A stretch of 64,000 nucleotides of DNA, from contig NZ_CP022369.1 of the NCBI RefSeq assembly GCF_003119115.1, positions 62,001 to 126,000 on the forward strand, read 5' to 3'. The position numbers and the translations under genes are program-made. Below are positions 7,930-16,949 of the stretch, one piece after another. Below the pieces are notes generated by a model. That model was given only the letters and a program-made list of their open reading frames with translations. It had not been told where the DNA came from and made no database searches. Position 1 is the stretch's first letter; each line of letters opens with the position of its first letter. Source of the DNA: Azospirillum sp. TSH58. GTDB taxonomy: Bacteria > Pseudomonadota > Alphaproteobacteria > Azospirillales > Azospirillaceae.

Positions 7930-9410
7930 CCATCGACGCCGCCGCCGTGGACGCGCTGGCCGCGGATGTGGCGCACGCTCTGGACCGGCTGGGCGACACC
8001 GGCGGGAACTGGGTGCCGCCCACCCCCGGCATCGACCATGACGTGGTTGTCGTCGGCGCCGGGCAGAGCGGGCTGGCCGTCGCCTTCGCGTTGCGCCGGG
8101 CGGGCATCACCAACATCACCGTCATCGACGCCGCGGAGGAAGGCCGCGAGGGCGTGTGGGAAACCACCGCCCGCATGCAGACCCTGCGGTCGGTGAAGAC
8201 CCTGCCCGGCCCGGAACTCGGCCTGCCCGGCCTGACCTTCCGATCCTGGTACGAGGCGGCGTTCGGGGCGGACGCCTACGCCGTCCTCGGGCGCATCCCG
8301 CGCACGGTGTGGGCGGACTATGTGCGCTGGTACCGGCGCGCGACCGGGATCGCCGTGCGCAACCGCACCCGCCTGACCCGCATCGAGCCGCTGGACGCGA
8401 CGGCGCCGCGCGGCTTCCGTCTGCGTCTGGAGCGGGATGGCGAGGCTCGGACCGAGACCGCGCGCAAGCTGGTGCTGGCGACCGGGATGGACGGCAGCGG
8501 CGGCCCCTTCGTTCCCCCTGTCATCGCCGACAACCTGCCGCGGAGCCTTTACGCCCACACCGACGATGCCATCGATTTCGCGGCGCTCGACGGAAAGGTG
8601 ATCGGCGTGCTGGGGGCGGCCTCCTCGGCCTTCGACACCGCCGCCACCGCGCTGGAGCAAGGCGCCGCCGCCGTTCATCTGTTCTGCCGCAACGCCGACC
8701 TGACACGTGTCACCACGGTCAAGGGCCTGTCCTACGCCGGCGCGCTCGACCATTTCCACGAGCTGCCGGACGCCGACCGCTGGAGCCTGATGCGGCGCTT
8801 CTTCGCCAACGCGCCCGGCCCGATGCCGGACACGGTGCGCCGCGCCACGCGCTTTCCCACCTTCCACCTGCATCTGGCCGCCGGCTGGACCACGGCGCGC
8901 GACGCCGGGGGGACCGTCGAGGTGGAGGCCGGCGACGGGCGCCACCGCTTCGATTATGTGATCGCCGGCACCGGCTACCGTGCCGACCTCGGGCGCCGTC
9001 CGGAACTGGCCGGCGTCGCCGACGCCGTCGCCCTCTGGCGCGACCGCTACACCCCGCCGCCCGGCGAGGAGGACGAGGGGCTGGCCGCCAACCCCTACCT
9101 GGGGCCGGGCTTCGAGTTCGTGGAGAAGGCGCCCGGCACGGCGCCCTTCCTGAAGGACATCCACAATTTCACCTACGGCGGCGTCGTCAGCCACGGGCGC
9201 GCGGTCGGGGAGATCGCCAGCCTGAGGCACGGCGTTCCCCGCCTCGTTTCCGCCATCGGGCGCGACCTGTGGCTCGCCGACCGCGCGGCGCATCTGGCGC
9301 GCCTGCGCTCCTTCGACACCCCCGACCTGACCGGCGAGGAATACGCCCACGCGCTGTGGAGCCCGCCGGTCGATTCATCCTCATTCCGAGACACGGAAAC
9401 ACCGACATGA
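7926..9410 (+). CDS. Flavin-containing monooxygenase-like NAD(P)/FAD oxidoreductase
   Basis: This 494-residue protein has two Rossmann motifs: VVVVGAGQSGLAVAFALRRA (about 39-58) for FAD and VIGVLGAASSAFDTAATALE (about 223-242) for NADPH. The order and spacing match class B flavin monooxygenases and related lysine/ornithine hydroxylase-like enzymes. The IAGTGYRADL segment near 350 is the usual GTGY motif. It overlaps both neighbours by ATGA. In a sarcosine operon it could oxygenate an N-methylated amine or related substrate upstream of SoxBDAG; that is inference. The N-terminal ~38 residues precede the Rossmann fold and are unexplained. Confidence 0.85.
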   Translation: MTIDAAAVDALAADVAHALDRLGDTGGNWVPPTPGIDHDVVVVGAGQSGLAVAFALRRAGITNITVIDAAEEGREGVWETTARMQTLRSVKTLPGPELGLPGLTFRSWYEAAFGADAYAVLGRIPRTVWADYVRWYRRATGIAVRNRTRLTRIEPLDATAPRGFRLRLERDGEARTETARKLVLATGMDGSGGPFVPPVIADNLPRSLYAHTDDAIDFAALDGKVIGVLGAASSAFDTAATALEQGAAAVHLFCRNADLTRVTTVKGLSYAGALDHFHELPDADRWSLMRRFFANAPGPMPDTVRRATRFPTFHLHLAAGWTTARDAGGTVEVEAGDGRHRFDYVIAGTGYRADLGRRPELAGVADAVALWRDRYTPPPGEEDEGLAANPYLGPGFEFVEKAPGTAPFLKDIHNFTYGGVVSHGRAVGEIASLRHGVPRLVSAIGRDLWLADRAAHLARLRSFDTPDLTGEEYAHALWSPPVDSSSFRDTETPT

Positions 9411-10258
9411 CCGACCTTCGATCCGTCCGCCGCCGCAGCTTCCTGTTCGTGCCCGGCCTGCGCCCCGACCGCTTCGCCAAGGCGCTGGAGACGGGTGCGG
9501 ACGTGGTGTGCATCGACCTGGAGGACGCCGTCGCTCCCGACCGCAAGGACGAAGCGCGCGCCCTCTCCCTGCCCGCCTATCACGGGCAGCGCGCCGCGCG
9601 GGCGGAAAAGGCCTTGCGCATCAACAGCATCCGCTCCCCGGAAGGCATCGCCGACATCGACGCCATCCTGAAGCTGGAGACCCTGCCCGACGCGCTGGTG
9701 CTGCCCAAGGTGCGCTCCGCGGACGAGGTGCGGATCGTCGCCGACCTGCTGCGCTCGCGCCCCGAGCCGGTCGCCCTCTACGTCATCATCGAGACGGCGG
9801 AGGGGCTGGAGCGGGTGGCCGAGATCGCCGAGGCCGATCCCTCCATCGTCGCACTGTTCATCGGCGCCGTCGACCTGTCGGCGGAGCTGCGCGTCCGCCC
9901 GACCTGGGACGCCCTGCTCTACGCCCGCTCGCGCATCGTGCACGCGGCGGCGCGGGCCGGCGTCGCCGTGCTGGACGTGCCCTTCCTCGACCTGGAGGAC
10001 GCCGCCGGGCTGGAAACGGAGGCCCGCCGCGCCGCCGCGCTGGGCTTCACCGGCAAGGCGCTGATCCATCCCGGCCATCTGGCGACCATCCACGCCGCCT
10101 TCACGCCGACGGTGGAGGAGGTGGCCCACGCCCGCCGCATCATCGCCGCCTTCCAGGAGAGCACGACCGGCCTCGTCGTGGTGGACGGCAAGCTGATCGA
10201 GAAGCCGGTGGTCCGCGAGATGGAGCGCATCCTCCTCACCGCCGGCGCCGCCGCCTGA
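9407..10258 (+). CDS. HpcH/HpaI aldolase / citrate-lyase-like CoA-ester lyase
   Basis: This 283-residue TIM-barrel enzyme begins RRSFLFVPGLRPDRFAKALE, the signature of the CitE/Mcl family. CIDLEDAV at about 34-41 carries the metal ligands, and VIIETAEGL near 127 has the second acidic ligand. FTGKALIHPGHL is the conserved C-terminal motif. Members cleave malyl-CoA, citramalyl-CoA or beta-methylmalyl-CoA, or hydrolyse them. No CoA ligase sits beside it, so the substrate is unclear. It overlaps the monooxygenase gene by four bases. Confidence 0.9.
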   Translation: MTDLRSVRRRSFLFVPGLRPDRFAKALETGADVVCIDLEDAVAPDRKDEARALSLPAYHGQRAARAEKALRINSIRSPEGIADIDAILKLETLPDALVLPKVRSADEVRIVADLLRSRPEPVALYVIIETAEGLERVAEIAEADPSIVALFIGAVDLSAELRVRPTWDALLYARSRIVHAAARAGVAVLDVPFLDLEDAAGLETEARRAAALGFTGKALIHPGHLATIHAAFTPTVEEVAHARRIIAAFQESTTGLVVVDGKLIEKPVVREMERILLTAGAAA

Positions 10259-10308
10259 CCCTCGGCCGCCCAACCCGCATTCATCCCACCGGAAAGACCG
10301 CATTCATC

Positions 10309-11088
10309 ATGAAGCGCCTCATTCTCGCCGCCACCGGCCTGCTGGTCGCCCTGGCCGCCCCGGCCCACGCCCAGACCATCAAGGTCGGCGCCACCTCCGG
10401 CCCGCACGCCCAGATCCTGGAGGTCGTCAAGGCCAACGCCGCCAAGGACGGGCTGGACATCCGGATCGTCGAGTTCACCGAATACATCCAGCCGAACGCC
10501 GCGCTGGCGGCCGGCGACCTGGAGGCCAACTCCTACCAGCATCTGCCCTTCCTGAAGGCGCAGATCGACGCCCGCGGCTACGACATCGTGCCGGTCGGCA
10601 AGACGACGCTGTTCCCCATCGCCGTCTATTCCAAGCGGCACAAGACGGTGGCCGACCTGCCGGTGGGCGCTTCCATCTCCATCCCCAACGATCCCAGCAA
10701 CGGCGCCCGCTCGCTCCTGCTGCTGGAAAGCGCCGGGCTGATCACGCTGAAGCCGGGGGCGGGCATCAAGGCCACCCCGCTCGACATCGTCGAGAACCCC
10801 AAAAAGCTGAAGATCGTGGAGCTGGAATCGCCGCAGCTCGTCCATTCGCTGGACGATGTGGACGCGTCGGCCGTCAACACCAACTACGCGCTGGAGGCGA
10901 AGCTGAACCCGGTGAAGGATTCGCTGATCCTGGAAAGCCCGCAGTCGCAGTACACCTGCGAGATCGTCGTGCGCAAGAAGGACGCCGACCAGCCCTGGGT
11001 GAAGAAGCTGGTCGCCGCCTACCAGTCGCCGGTGGTCAAGGAGTTCATCCAGACCAAGTTCAACGGCGCCGCCGTCCCCGGCTGGTAA
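10309..11088 (+). CDS. MetQ/NlpA-family substrate-binding protein, orphan
   Basis: This 259-residue periplasmic protein has a signal peptide ending AHA before QTIKVGATSGPHAQILE (about 1-21) but no lipobox cysteine, unlike classic MetQ lipoproteins. NlpA-family hallmarks include EFTEYIQPNAALAAGDLEAN, YQHLPFL, ISIPNDPSNGARSL and the C-terminal FIQTKFNGAAVPGW. No ATPase or permease lies near it. It may feed the MetNI pair at 27748-29491, which already has its own MetQ. It ends the sox transcription unit, 50 bases past the lyase gene. The ligand may be methionine or another amino acid or methylated compound. Confidence 0.88.
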   Translation: MKRLILAATGLLVALAAPAHAQTIKVGATSGPHAQILEVVKANAAKDGLDIRIVEFTEYIQPNAALAAGDLEANSYQHLPFLKAQIDARGYDIVPVGKTTLFPIAVYSKRHKTVADLPVGASISIPNDPSNGARSLLLLESAGLITLKPGAGIKATPLDIVENPKKLKIVELESPQLVHSLDDVDASAVNTNYALEAKLNPVKDSLILESPQSQYTCEIVVRKKDADQPWVKKLVAAYQSPVVKEFIQTKFNGAAVPGW

Positions 11089-11098
11089 AAACGGAAAT

Positions 11099-11126
11099 GG
11101 GCTCAGCCGATGCCGAGGCTGAGCCC
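11099..11126 (-). terminator. Hairpin terminator of the TRAP/E1/SDR operon
   Basis: A perfect 10-bp inverted repeat, GGGCTCAGCC / GGCTGAGCCC, with an eight-base loop. Read on the minus strand it is followed by ATTTCCGTTTTT, an intrinsic-terminator tail. The stem contains the SDR stop codon (TGA at 11105-11103). It lies between two convergent operons and may also slow plus-strand readthrough. Confidence 0.75.
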
Positions 11127-11906
11127 GCCGTCCACCGGCAGGCACACGCCGGTGATGTAGCGCGCCTCGTCCGAGGCCAGGAAGACCGACGCCGCGGCGA
11201 TGTCCCAGGCGCTGCCCTGGAAGCCCAGCGGGCACAGCGCGTCGCGCGCCCGGCGCATCTCCTCGGCGTCCTTGTAATGGGCGGCGATCTGGCTGCGCGC
11301 CATCGGCGTGTCGATCAGGCCGGGCAGGATCGCGTTGGCGCGGATGCCGTCGCGGGCGTGCTGGCGGGCCACCGCGACGGTGAACTGGTTGACCCCGGCC
11401 TTCGCCGCCGCGTAGCCGATGTAGGGGTAGGCCCAGCGGATCGCGGCGATGGAGGAGATGTTGACAATCGCCCCCGACCGCTGCGCCACCATCACCGGCA
11501 GAACGTGCTTACAGGTCAGGAAGACGCCGGTCAGGTCGGTGTCGAGCACCCGGCGCCAGCTCTCCTCGCTGGTCTCCACCGGCCCGCCGGGCTCGGTGAT
11601 GCCGACGTTGTTGTGCAGGATGTCGATGCGGCCGTGGGCGGCGAGCGTCCGCTCGACCGCCGCCGCGACCTCCGGCCCTTTCGTCACGTCGGCGGTGACG
11701 GCCAGCGCCGCGAATCCTTCCGCGGCGATCAGGGCGGCGGTTTCCTCCGCCGCGTCCGCCACCTTGTCCACGGCGACCACGCGGGCGCCCTCGCGGGCGT
11801 AGGCGACCGCCGTCGCCTTGCCGTTGCCCCAGCCGGGGGCGGAGGAACCGGCACCGAACACCAGGGCCACCTTGCCGGCCAGACGCCCGGCCTTCGCTTC
11901 GCTCAT
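11103..11906 (-). CDS. Short-chain dehydrogenase/reductase (SDR)
   Basis: This 267-residue classical SDR has the cofactor region VALVFGAGSSAPGWGNGKATA at about 13-33 (an extended, slightly unusual glycine loop), the HNNVG motif for NNAG, catalytic Ser in NISSIA, and YAAAK near 164-168. VDGGLSLG closes the protein. It probably oxidises or reduces a hydroxyacid, acetoin-like or related carbonyl. It begins ten bases after dctM and is the last gene of the E1-TRAP operon, so its substrate is likely the compound imported by DctPQM. Confidence 0.9.
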   Translation of the reverse strand: MSEAKAGRLAGKVALVFGAGSSAPGWGNGKATAVAYAREGARVVAVDKVADAAEETAALIAAEGFAALAVTADVTKGPEVAAAVERTLAAHGRIDILHNNVGITEPGGPVETSEESWRRVLDTDLTGVFLTCKHVLPVMVAQRSGAIVNISSIAAIRWAYPYIGYAAAKAGVNQFTVAVARQHARDGIRANAILPGLIDTPMARSQIAAHYKDAEEMRRARDALCPLGFQGSAWDIAAASVFLASDEARYITGVCLPVDGGLSLGIG

Positions 11907-11916
11907 GATGGGACTC

Positions 11917-13206
11917 TCACTCGTAACCCAGCGTGTGGGGGATCCACAGGGCGAGCTGCGGCAGGGCGGCGACCAGGGCGAGCGCCACGAACATCGCGAC
12001 GATCAGCCAGCCGACCCAGCGCACCGTCGCCTCCATCGTGGTTCCGGCGATCTTGCAGGTGACCATCAGGTTGACGGCCATCGGCGGGGTGAACTGGCCG
12101 ATGGCCAGCTTCATGGTCAGGATCACGCCGAACCACACCAGATCCCAATGGAAGTGGTTGGCGATGGGCACCAGGATCGGCAGCAGGATCAGGAAGGTTG
12201 ACACCCCGTCCAGGAACATCCCGATCACCACCAGCACGCCGATCAGCAGCGCCAGCACGCCGTATTCGCCGATGCCCAGCCCCAGGATGCCCCGCGCCAC
12301 CGGGTCGATGATGCCGAGCGTCGCGGTCGCCCAGGCGAAGACGCCGGCCAGCGCCACCACGGTCAGGATCACCCCCGACACCTCCGCCGCCTCCACCAGC
12401 AGGCCGTGGAGGTCGCGCAGGGTCAGGGTGCGGTAGACGAAGAAGCCGACGAACAGCCCGTAGGCCGCGGCGACCACCGCCGCCTCGGTCGGGGTGAACA
12501 GCCCGCCGCGCAGGCCGCCGAGGATGACCACCGGCGCCATCAGACCCCACACCGCCTCGCGGAAGGCGGGCCAGAGCGGCGGCCGGGTCTCGCCCTCCCG
12601 CGCCGTCTCGCCGAAGCCGTGGCGGCGCGACAGCCAGACGGCCGGGACGATCAGCGCCAGCCCGGCCAGGATGCCCGGCACGATCCCGGCGGCGAACAGC
12701 GCCGGAACCGACGCCTGCGGCACCAGGATGCTGTAGACGATGAAGGCGATGGAGGGCGGGATCAGGATGTCCGTCGCCGCCGCGGCGCCGATGACGCTGG
12801 CGGTGAAGGCGCGGGGATAGCCCTCCTTCAGCATGGCCGCGGTCATCACGGCGCCGACCGCGGCGGAGGTCGCCGGACCGGAGCCGGAGATGCCGCCCAT
12901 GAACATCGCCACGACGATGGCGACCGCCGGCAGCGCGCCCTGCCGCTTGCCGACCACCGCCAGGGCGAAGGCGACCAGCCGCGCCGCCACCCCCGACCGC
13001 TCGAAGATCAGCCCGGTCAGGACGAACATCGGAATGGCGAGCAGCGGGTATTTCGCCACCCCGGTGTAGACCGTGGTGGAGAGCGACAGGAAGCCCGACC
13101 CCTCCAGCGCGATGGCGGCGGCTCCGGCGAACGCCAGCCCCGCCCCGATGGGCACGCCGAGGAACAGCAGCAGGAAGAAGCCGGCGAACAGCAGCAGCGC
13201 GGTCAT
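11917..13206 (-). CDS. dctM: TRAP transporter large permease DctM
   Basis: This 429-residue membrane protein has about 12 helices and the DctM hallmarks PLLAIPMFVLTGLIFERSG, GGISGSGPATSAAVGAVM and the C-terminal TPPMAVNLMVTCKIA. It is the ion-coupled channel of a tripartite ATP-independent periplasmic importer. The start MTALLLFAGFFLLLFLGVPI overlaps the dctQ stop by four bases; a longer frame upstream is only a shadow of dctQ. Length is normal for the family. Confidence 0.93.
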   Translation of the reverse strand: MTALLLFAGFFLLLFLGVPIGAGLAFAGAAAIALEGSGFLSLSTTVYTGVAKYPLLAIPMFVLTGLIFERSGVAARLVAFALAVVGKRQGALPAVAIVVAMFMGGISGSGPATSAAVGAVMTAAMLKEGYPRAFTASVIGAAAATDILIPPSIAFIVYSILVPQASVPALFAAGIVPGILAGLALIVPAVWLSRRHGFGETAREGETRPPLWPAFREAVWGLMAPVVILGGLRGGLFTPTEAAVVAAAYGLFVGFFVYRTLTLRDLHGLLVEAAEVSGVILTVVALAGVFAWATATLGIIDPVARGILGLGIGEYGVLALLIGVLVVIGMFLDGVSTFLILLPILVPIANHFHWDLVWFGVILTMKLAIGQFTPPMAVNLMVTCKIAGTTMEATVRWVGWLIVAMFVALALVAALPQLALWIPHTLGYE

Positions 13207-13727
13207 GGCTCGCCGCCCCCCGCCCGCAGAATCTCCGGCCGCCGGACCACCCGCACCGCCCGCCCGAGCGCCCGCAGGGTGACCACCGCCGACAGCAGCG
13301 GAAGCCACAGCGTGTAGAGCCATTGCGGCACGCCGAGACCGGGCGAGGAAATCTCGAACCGGTACTCGTCGATGGTCATCAGCGTGCCCAGCACGACCAG
13401 CGCGCCGAACACCAGCGCCGTGACGCCGAGCGCCAGCAGCTCCGCCCGCAGCCGCCCGCGCGGCCCGAACCGGTCGATCAGAAAGCCGATGCGGATGTGA
13501 TGGTCGCGCGCCACCGCCACCGAGGCGCCCAGCAGGGTCATCGCCACCATCAGGACGATGGCGTATTCCTCCGTGAAGGCCAGCGAGACGTTGGTGGTGT
13601 AGCGCGTCACCACGTTGGCGAAGGTGATCAGCCCCATCACCGCGATCGCGGCGGCGGCCAGCGCCTCCTCGATTGCCAGGGGGACGCGGGGCGTGTCCGC
13701 GCCAGATTCGGGGTTGGGTTCGGCCAT
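13203..13727 (-). CDS. dctQ: TRAP transporter small permease DctQ
   Basis: This 174-residue protein has four membrane helices. The family signature reads TFANVVTRYTTNVSLAFTEEYAIVLM in order across about 40-65, and HHIRIGFLIDR follows at about 78-88. DctQ scaffolds DctM and takes substrate from DctP. The start MAEPNPESG was chosen because it gives a standard length and lies nine bases from the dctP stop; longer frames run into dctP. Confidence 0.9.
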   Translation of the reverse strand: MAEPNPESGADTPRVPLAIEEALAAAAIAVMGLITFANVVTRYTTNVSLAFTEEYAIVLMVAMTLLGASVAVARDHHIRIGFLIDRFGPRGRLRAELLALGVTALVFGALVVLGTLMTIDEYRFEISSPGLGVPQWLYTLWLPLLSAVVTLRALGRAVRVVRRPEILRAGGGEP

Positions 13728-13735
13728 CGCGGTTC

Positions 13736-14776
13736 TCAGCGGCTCTTCGCCACGGCCTCCTCGGCCTTGCGCACGAGATCGGCGCCGACCGTCTGCGTCC
13801 ATTTCTCGTAGACCGGGCGGGTCGCCTTGCGGAAGGCCTCGACGTCGGTCTGCTCCGTCGTCACCACCTGCACCCCGTGGGAGGCCAGGGCGGTCAGGGC
13901 GGAGCGGTCCTCGGCGGTCAGGCCCTGGCGCGACAGGGCGGTGAACTCGGCGGCGGCCTGCACCGCGGCCTCGCGGACGAGCGCGCGGTCCTCCGGCGTC
14001 CAGCTCTCCCACACCTCCTTGTTGGCGATGAACAGCCCGGCGTCGGCGATGTAGTTCCACAGCGTCAGATGCTTCTGGTTCAGGCCGTAGAGCTTGGCGG
14101 CGAGGAACAGGCTGACCGGATTCTCCTGCCCGTCCACGGCGCCGGTGGACAGGGCCGGCTGCAGGTCGGCGAAGGTCATCTGGGTCGGGTTGGCGCCCAG
14201 CGCGGTGAAGATGTCGTTGAAGATGGGCGAGCCGACGACGCGGACCTTCAGCCCCTTGAGGTCGTCGGGCGCACGCACCGGCTTCTTCGAGTTGGACAGG
14301 GCGCGGAAGCCGTTCTCGCCGATGGCCAGCGGCACGACCTGCTTGGATTCGAGGATGCCGAACAGGGCCTTGCCCGGCTCGCCCTGGGCGACCGCGTCGA
14401 ACGCCTTGCTGTCCGGGAACAGGAAGGGCAGCGAGAAGAGGTTGGCCTCCTTCACCGTCGGCGACAGGTTGATGGTGGAGTTCACCAGCAGGTCGATGGA
14501 GCCCTGGCGCAGCCCGGTGAACTCCCGCGTGTTGTCCCCGCCGACGAGGCTGGAGCCGGGATAGACCTTCACGGTGATGCGGCCCCTGGTCTTCTCGGTG
14601 ACCAGCTCGGCCCAGCGGTAGGCGCCCTCCGCGATGGGGATGGGGCGGCTGCCGACCACCGACAGCTTGTATTCGCTCTTGTACTCGGCCGCTCCGGCGG
14701 GAGCGGTGACGGTGGCGGCCAGCGCGCCGAACAGGGTCAGCGCTGCGGCCAGCAGGGGGCGCGTTCTCGTCAGCAT
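13736..14776 (-). CDS. dctP: TRAP transporter substrate-binding protein DctP
   Basis: This 346-residue secreted receptor has a signal peptide ending APAGAAEYK at about residue 30. Family features follow: KTRGRITVKVYPGSSLVG, ANLFSLPFLFPD, KPVRAPDDLKGLKVRVVGSP (the conserved Arg that binds a carboxylate) and STGAVDGQENPVSLFLAAKLYG. The carboxylate-binding Arg indicates an organic acid ligand. The neighbouring E1 genes suggest a 2-oxoacid or its precursor, which is inference. Confidence 0.92.
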   Translation of the reverse strand: MLTRTRPLLAAALTLFGALAATVTAPAGAAEYKSEYKLSVVGSRPIPIAEGAYRWAELVTEKTRGRITVKVYPGSSLVGGDNTREFTGLRQGSIDLLVNSTINLSPTVKEANLFSLPFLFPDSKAFDAVAQGEPGKALFGILESKQVVPLAIGENGFRALSNSKKPVRAPDDLKGLKVRVVGSPIFNDIFTALGANPTQMTFADLQPALSTGAVDGQENPVSLFLAAKLYGLNQKHLTLWNYIADAGLFIANKEVWESWTPEDRALVREAAVQAAAEFTALSRQGLTAEDRSALTALASHGVQVVTTEQTDVEAFRKATRPVYEKWTQTVGADLVRKAEEAVAKSR

Positions 14777-14805
14777 GAACAGGAACTCCGAAGGAGGGAA
14801 TGGGG

Positions 14806-15789
14806 TCAGGAGCGCCAGGAGACCAGCCCGGCCGCGGCGGCGGCGACCGCCGGGGCGGTGATCCGGCTCGCCGGCTCCAGCGCCGGGGAATAGGGAACGG
14901 GGATGCGCGGGGCGCCCAGCCGGCGCACCGGCGCCTTCAGCGCGCCGAACAGCGCGTCGGCCACGGTCGCCGCGATTTCCGCGCCGAAGCCGGCGACCTC
15001 GACCGCCTCGTGCACCACCAGAAGCCGCCCGGTGCGGGCCACGGAATCGAGCACCGCGCCGCGGTCCCACGGCCACAGGCTGCGCAGGTCGAGGATGTCG
15101 AGCGACACCCCCTGCGCCTCGGCCAGGGCCGCGGCCTCCTCGGCGATGCGGACACCGCCGGACCAGGTGACGACGGTCACGTCGCGGCCCTCGCGCACGC
15201 GGCGGGCGACGCCGATCGGCACCTCCCAGTCGCCGTCCAGCGGCACCTCGCCCTCCGCGGGCCACAGGTCCTTGTGCTCCAGATGGACCACCGGATCGTC
15301 GGAGCGGATGGCGGCGCGCAGCAGCCCGTAATTGTCGGCGGGGGTCGCCGGGGCCAGAACGACGAGGCCGGGGATGTGGATGTACCAGGACTCCAGCGAC
15401 TGTGAATGCTGGGCGGCGGAGTTGCTCCACAGCCCGACCGGCTGGCGCACCACCAGCGGCACGCGGGCCTGCCCGCCGAACATGTAGCGCGCCTTGGCCG
15501 CCTGGTTGACCAGCTCGTCCACCGCGCAGAGCGCGAAGTCGGAGAAGCGCATCTCCACCACCGGACGGGTGCCGAGCAGCGCGGCGCCGACCGCGCCGCC
15601 CATGATGGCGGCTTCGGAGATCGGCGTGTCGACGACGCGGGCCGGGCCGAATTCGGCCTGCAGCCCCTGGTACTGGCCGAACACGCCGCCCCGGCCGATG
15701 TCCTCGCCGAGGGTCCAGACGGCGGGATCGGCGGCCAGCTCATGGGCAAGGGCGAGGCGCGCCGCCTCGCGGTAGGTCAGGCGGCTCAT
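14806..15789 (-). CDS. 2-oxoacid dehydrogenase E1 component, beta subunit
   Basis: This 327-residue subunit matches acetoin/pyruvate/branched-chain 2-oxoacid dehydrogenase E1 beta. Signatures are LTYREAARLALAHELAADP, TLGEDIGRGGVFGQYQGLQ, DTPISEAAIMGGAVGAAL and DLRSLWPWDRGAVLDSVARTGRL in order. The start ATG overlaps the E1 alpha stop by four bases. No E2 or E3 gene is present in this operon or elsewhere in the window. Acetoin-type (AcoB) and PDH-type E1 beta cannot be separated by eye. Confidence 0.9.
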   Translation of the reverse strand: MSRLTYREAARLALAHELAADPAVWTLGEDIGRGGVFGQYQGLQAEFGPARVVDTPISEAAIMGGAVGAALLGTRPVVEMRFSDFALCAVDELVNQAAKARYMFGGQARVPLVVRQPVGLWSNSAAQHSQSLESWYIHIPGLVVLAPATPADNYGLLRAAIRSDDPVVHLEHKDLWPAEGEVPLDGDWEVPIGVARRVREGRDVTVVTWSGGVRIAEEAAALAEAQGVSLDILDLRSLWPWDRGAVLDSVARTGRLLVVHEAVEVAGFGAEIAATVADALFGALKAPVRRLGAPRIPVPYSPALEPASRITAPAVAAAAAGLVSWRS

Positions 15790-16790
15790 TGCGGCGCTCC
15801 GATGTCCTGTACGTCGGTGAAGGCGGTGCGGAGGTCCGGCCAGGGGCTGTCCAGGGCCGCGGCGAGGGCGGCGGCCAGCGTCTCGCGCTCGTGGCGCTCG
15901 ACACGCTCCAGCGCGTCCGGCGTCACGCCGAGTCCGGCCAGCGTGGCGGCGGCGCGGCGGATCGGGTCGTTGGTGTCGAGCTGCGCCTGCACCTCCGCCG
16001 GGTCGCGGTAGGCCGCCGGGTCGCTGGAGGTGTGGCCGCGGAAACGGTAGGTGCGGGCGTGCAGGAACTGCGGCCCGCCGCCGCCGCGCACGATGCGGAC
16101 GAGGGCTGCCGCCGCCGCGTCCACCGCCGCCAGGTCGTTGCCGTCCACCACGGTGACCGGGATGCCCAGGCTTTCCGCCCGAACGCCGGGGCCGCCACCC
16201 GCCGACACGCTGCCGGTGCGGGTGGTGGCGCCATAGCCGTTGTCCTCGCAGACGAACAGCACCGGCAGCCGGAAGGCGGCGGCCCAGTTCAACGCCTCCA
16301 GGAAGGGGCCGCGGTTGGTGGCGCCGTCGCCGAAGAAGCAGACGGCGATCCGGTCCTCGCCCTTCAGCGCGATGGCGTGGGCGGCGCCGACCGCGATGGG
16401 CAGGCCGGCGGCCACGACGCCGTTGGCGCCCAGCATGCCGACCGAGAAGTCGGCGATGTGCATCGACCCACCCTTGCCGCCGCAGGTGCCGCCCGCGCGT
16501 CCGCACAGCTCGCGGAACATGGCCAGCGGGTCGGCGCCCTTGGCGATGGTGTGGCCGTGGCCGCGGTGCGTGCTGGTCAGCACGTCGTCCTCGCGCAGGT
16601 TCGCCCCGACCGCGGCGGCGATGGCCTCCTGCCCGATGGACAGATGGATGTAACCCGCCACCTGCCCGGCTTTGTGGGCCTCGTCGGCCAGCGTTTCGAA
16701 GACGCGAATCCGCTGCATCGTGGCGTACAGCCCCAGGAGCCGCTCTGCATCGGGTGCAGCGGCGTCCGAGGGCGAACTCGGTAGAGCCAT
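15786..16790 (-). CDS. 2-oxoacid dehydrogenase E1 component, alpha subunit
   Basis: This 334-residue protein is the thiamine-diphosphate-binding half of an E1 alpha2beta2 decarboxylase. The ThDP motif runs GDGATNRGPFLEALNWAA to CEDNGYG at about 150-187, and HRGHGHTIAKG near 75 is the family phosphorylation-loop/active-site region. AGGTCGGKGGSMHIAD is typical of acetoin or pyruvate E1. It is first gene of the minus-strand operon E1 alpha, E1 beta, DctP, DctQ, DctM, SDR. The same AT-rich ten-mer found before soxB lies in its promoter. Confidence 0.9.
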   Translation of the reverse strand: MALPSSPSDAAAPDAERLLGLYATMQRIRVFETLADEAHKAGQVAGYIHLSIGQEAIAAAVGANLREDDVLTSTHRGHGHTIAKGADPLAMFRELCGRAGGTCGGKGGSMHIADFSVGMLGANGVVAAGLPIAVGAAHAIALKGEDRIAVCFFGDGATNRGPFLEALNWAAAFRLPVLFVCEDNGYGATTRTGSVSAGGGPGVRAESLGIPVTVVDGNDLAAVDAAAAALVRIVRGGGGPQFLHARTYRFRGHTSSDPAAYRDPAEVQAQLDTNDPIRRAAATLAGLGVTPDALERVERHERETLAAALAAALDSPWPDLRTAFTDVQDIGAPQ

Positions 16791-16949
16791 GGGATGTCCG
16801 TGCCTTGATTATCTATTTCTATACTAGGTAAGTTGAGTTTATTCACACCCGCATATGCATTTCCAGAAGATTCTTGGCAAACCTAAGGATAATTCGTTCA
16901 TGAATATGTAAAATAAGGACAGGGGCACCCACGGTCCGGGCTGCCGCCC
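16791..16949 (-). promoter_or_regulatory. Promoter region of the E1/TRAP operon
   Basis: This A+T-rich gap of 159 bases separates the XRE-cupin regulator gene from E1 alpha. ATTATCTATT at 16808-16817 is identical to the sequence before soxB. CTATTTCTATACTAG at 16813-16827 is a near-inverted repeat like the CTATT...AATAG sites at 17613-17624 and 17824-17838. These are candidate operators for the adjacent regulator; no experiment supports this. Confidence 0.4.

Noticed and set aside
15786..16790. Assigning the E1 pair as branched-chain 2-oxoacid dehydrogenase
   Set aside because: E1 alpha carries acetoin/pyruvate-like features such as GGKGGSMH, but the families overlap too much to name a substrate by eye.
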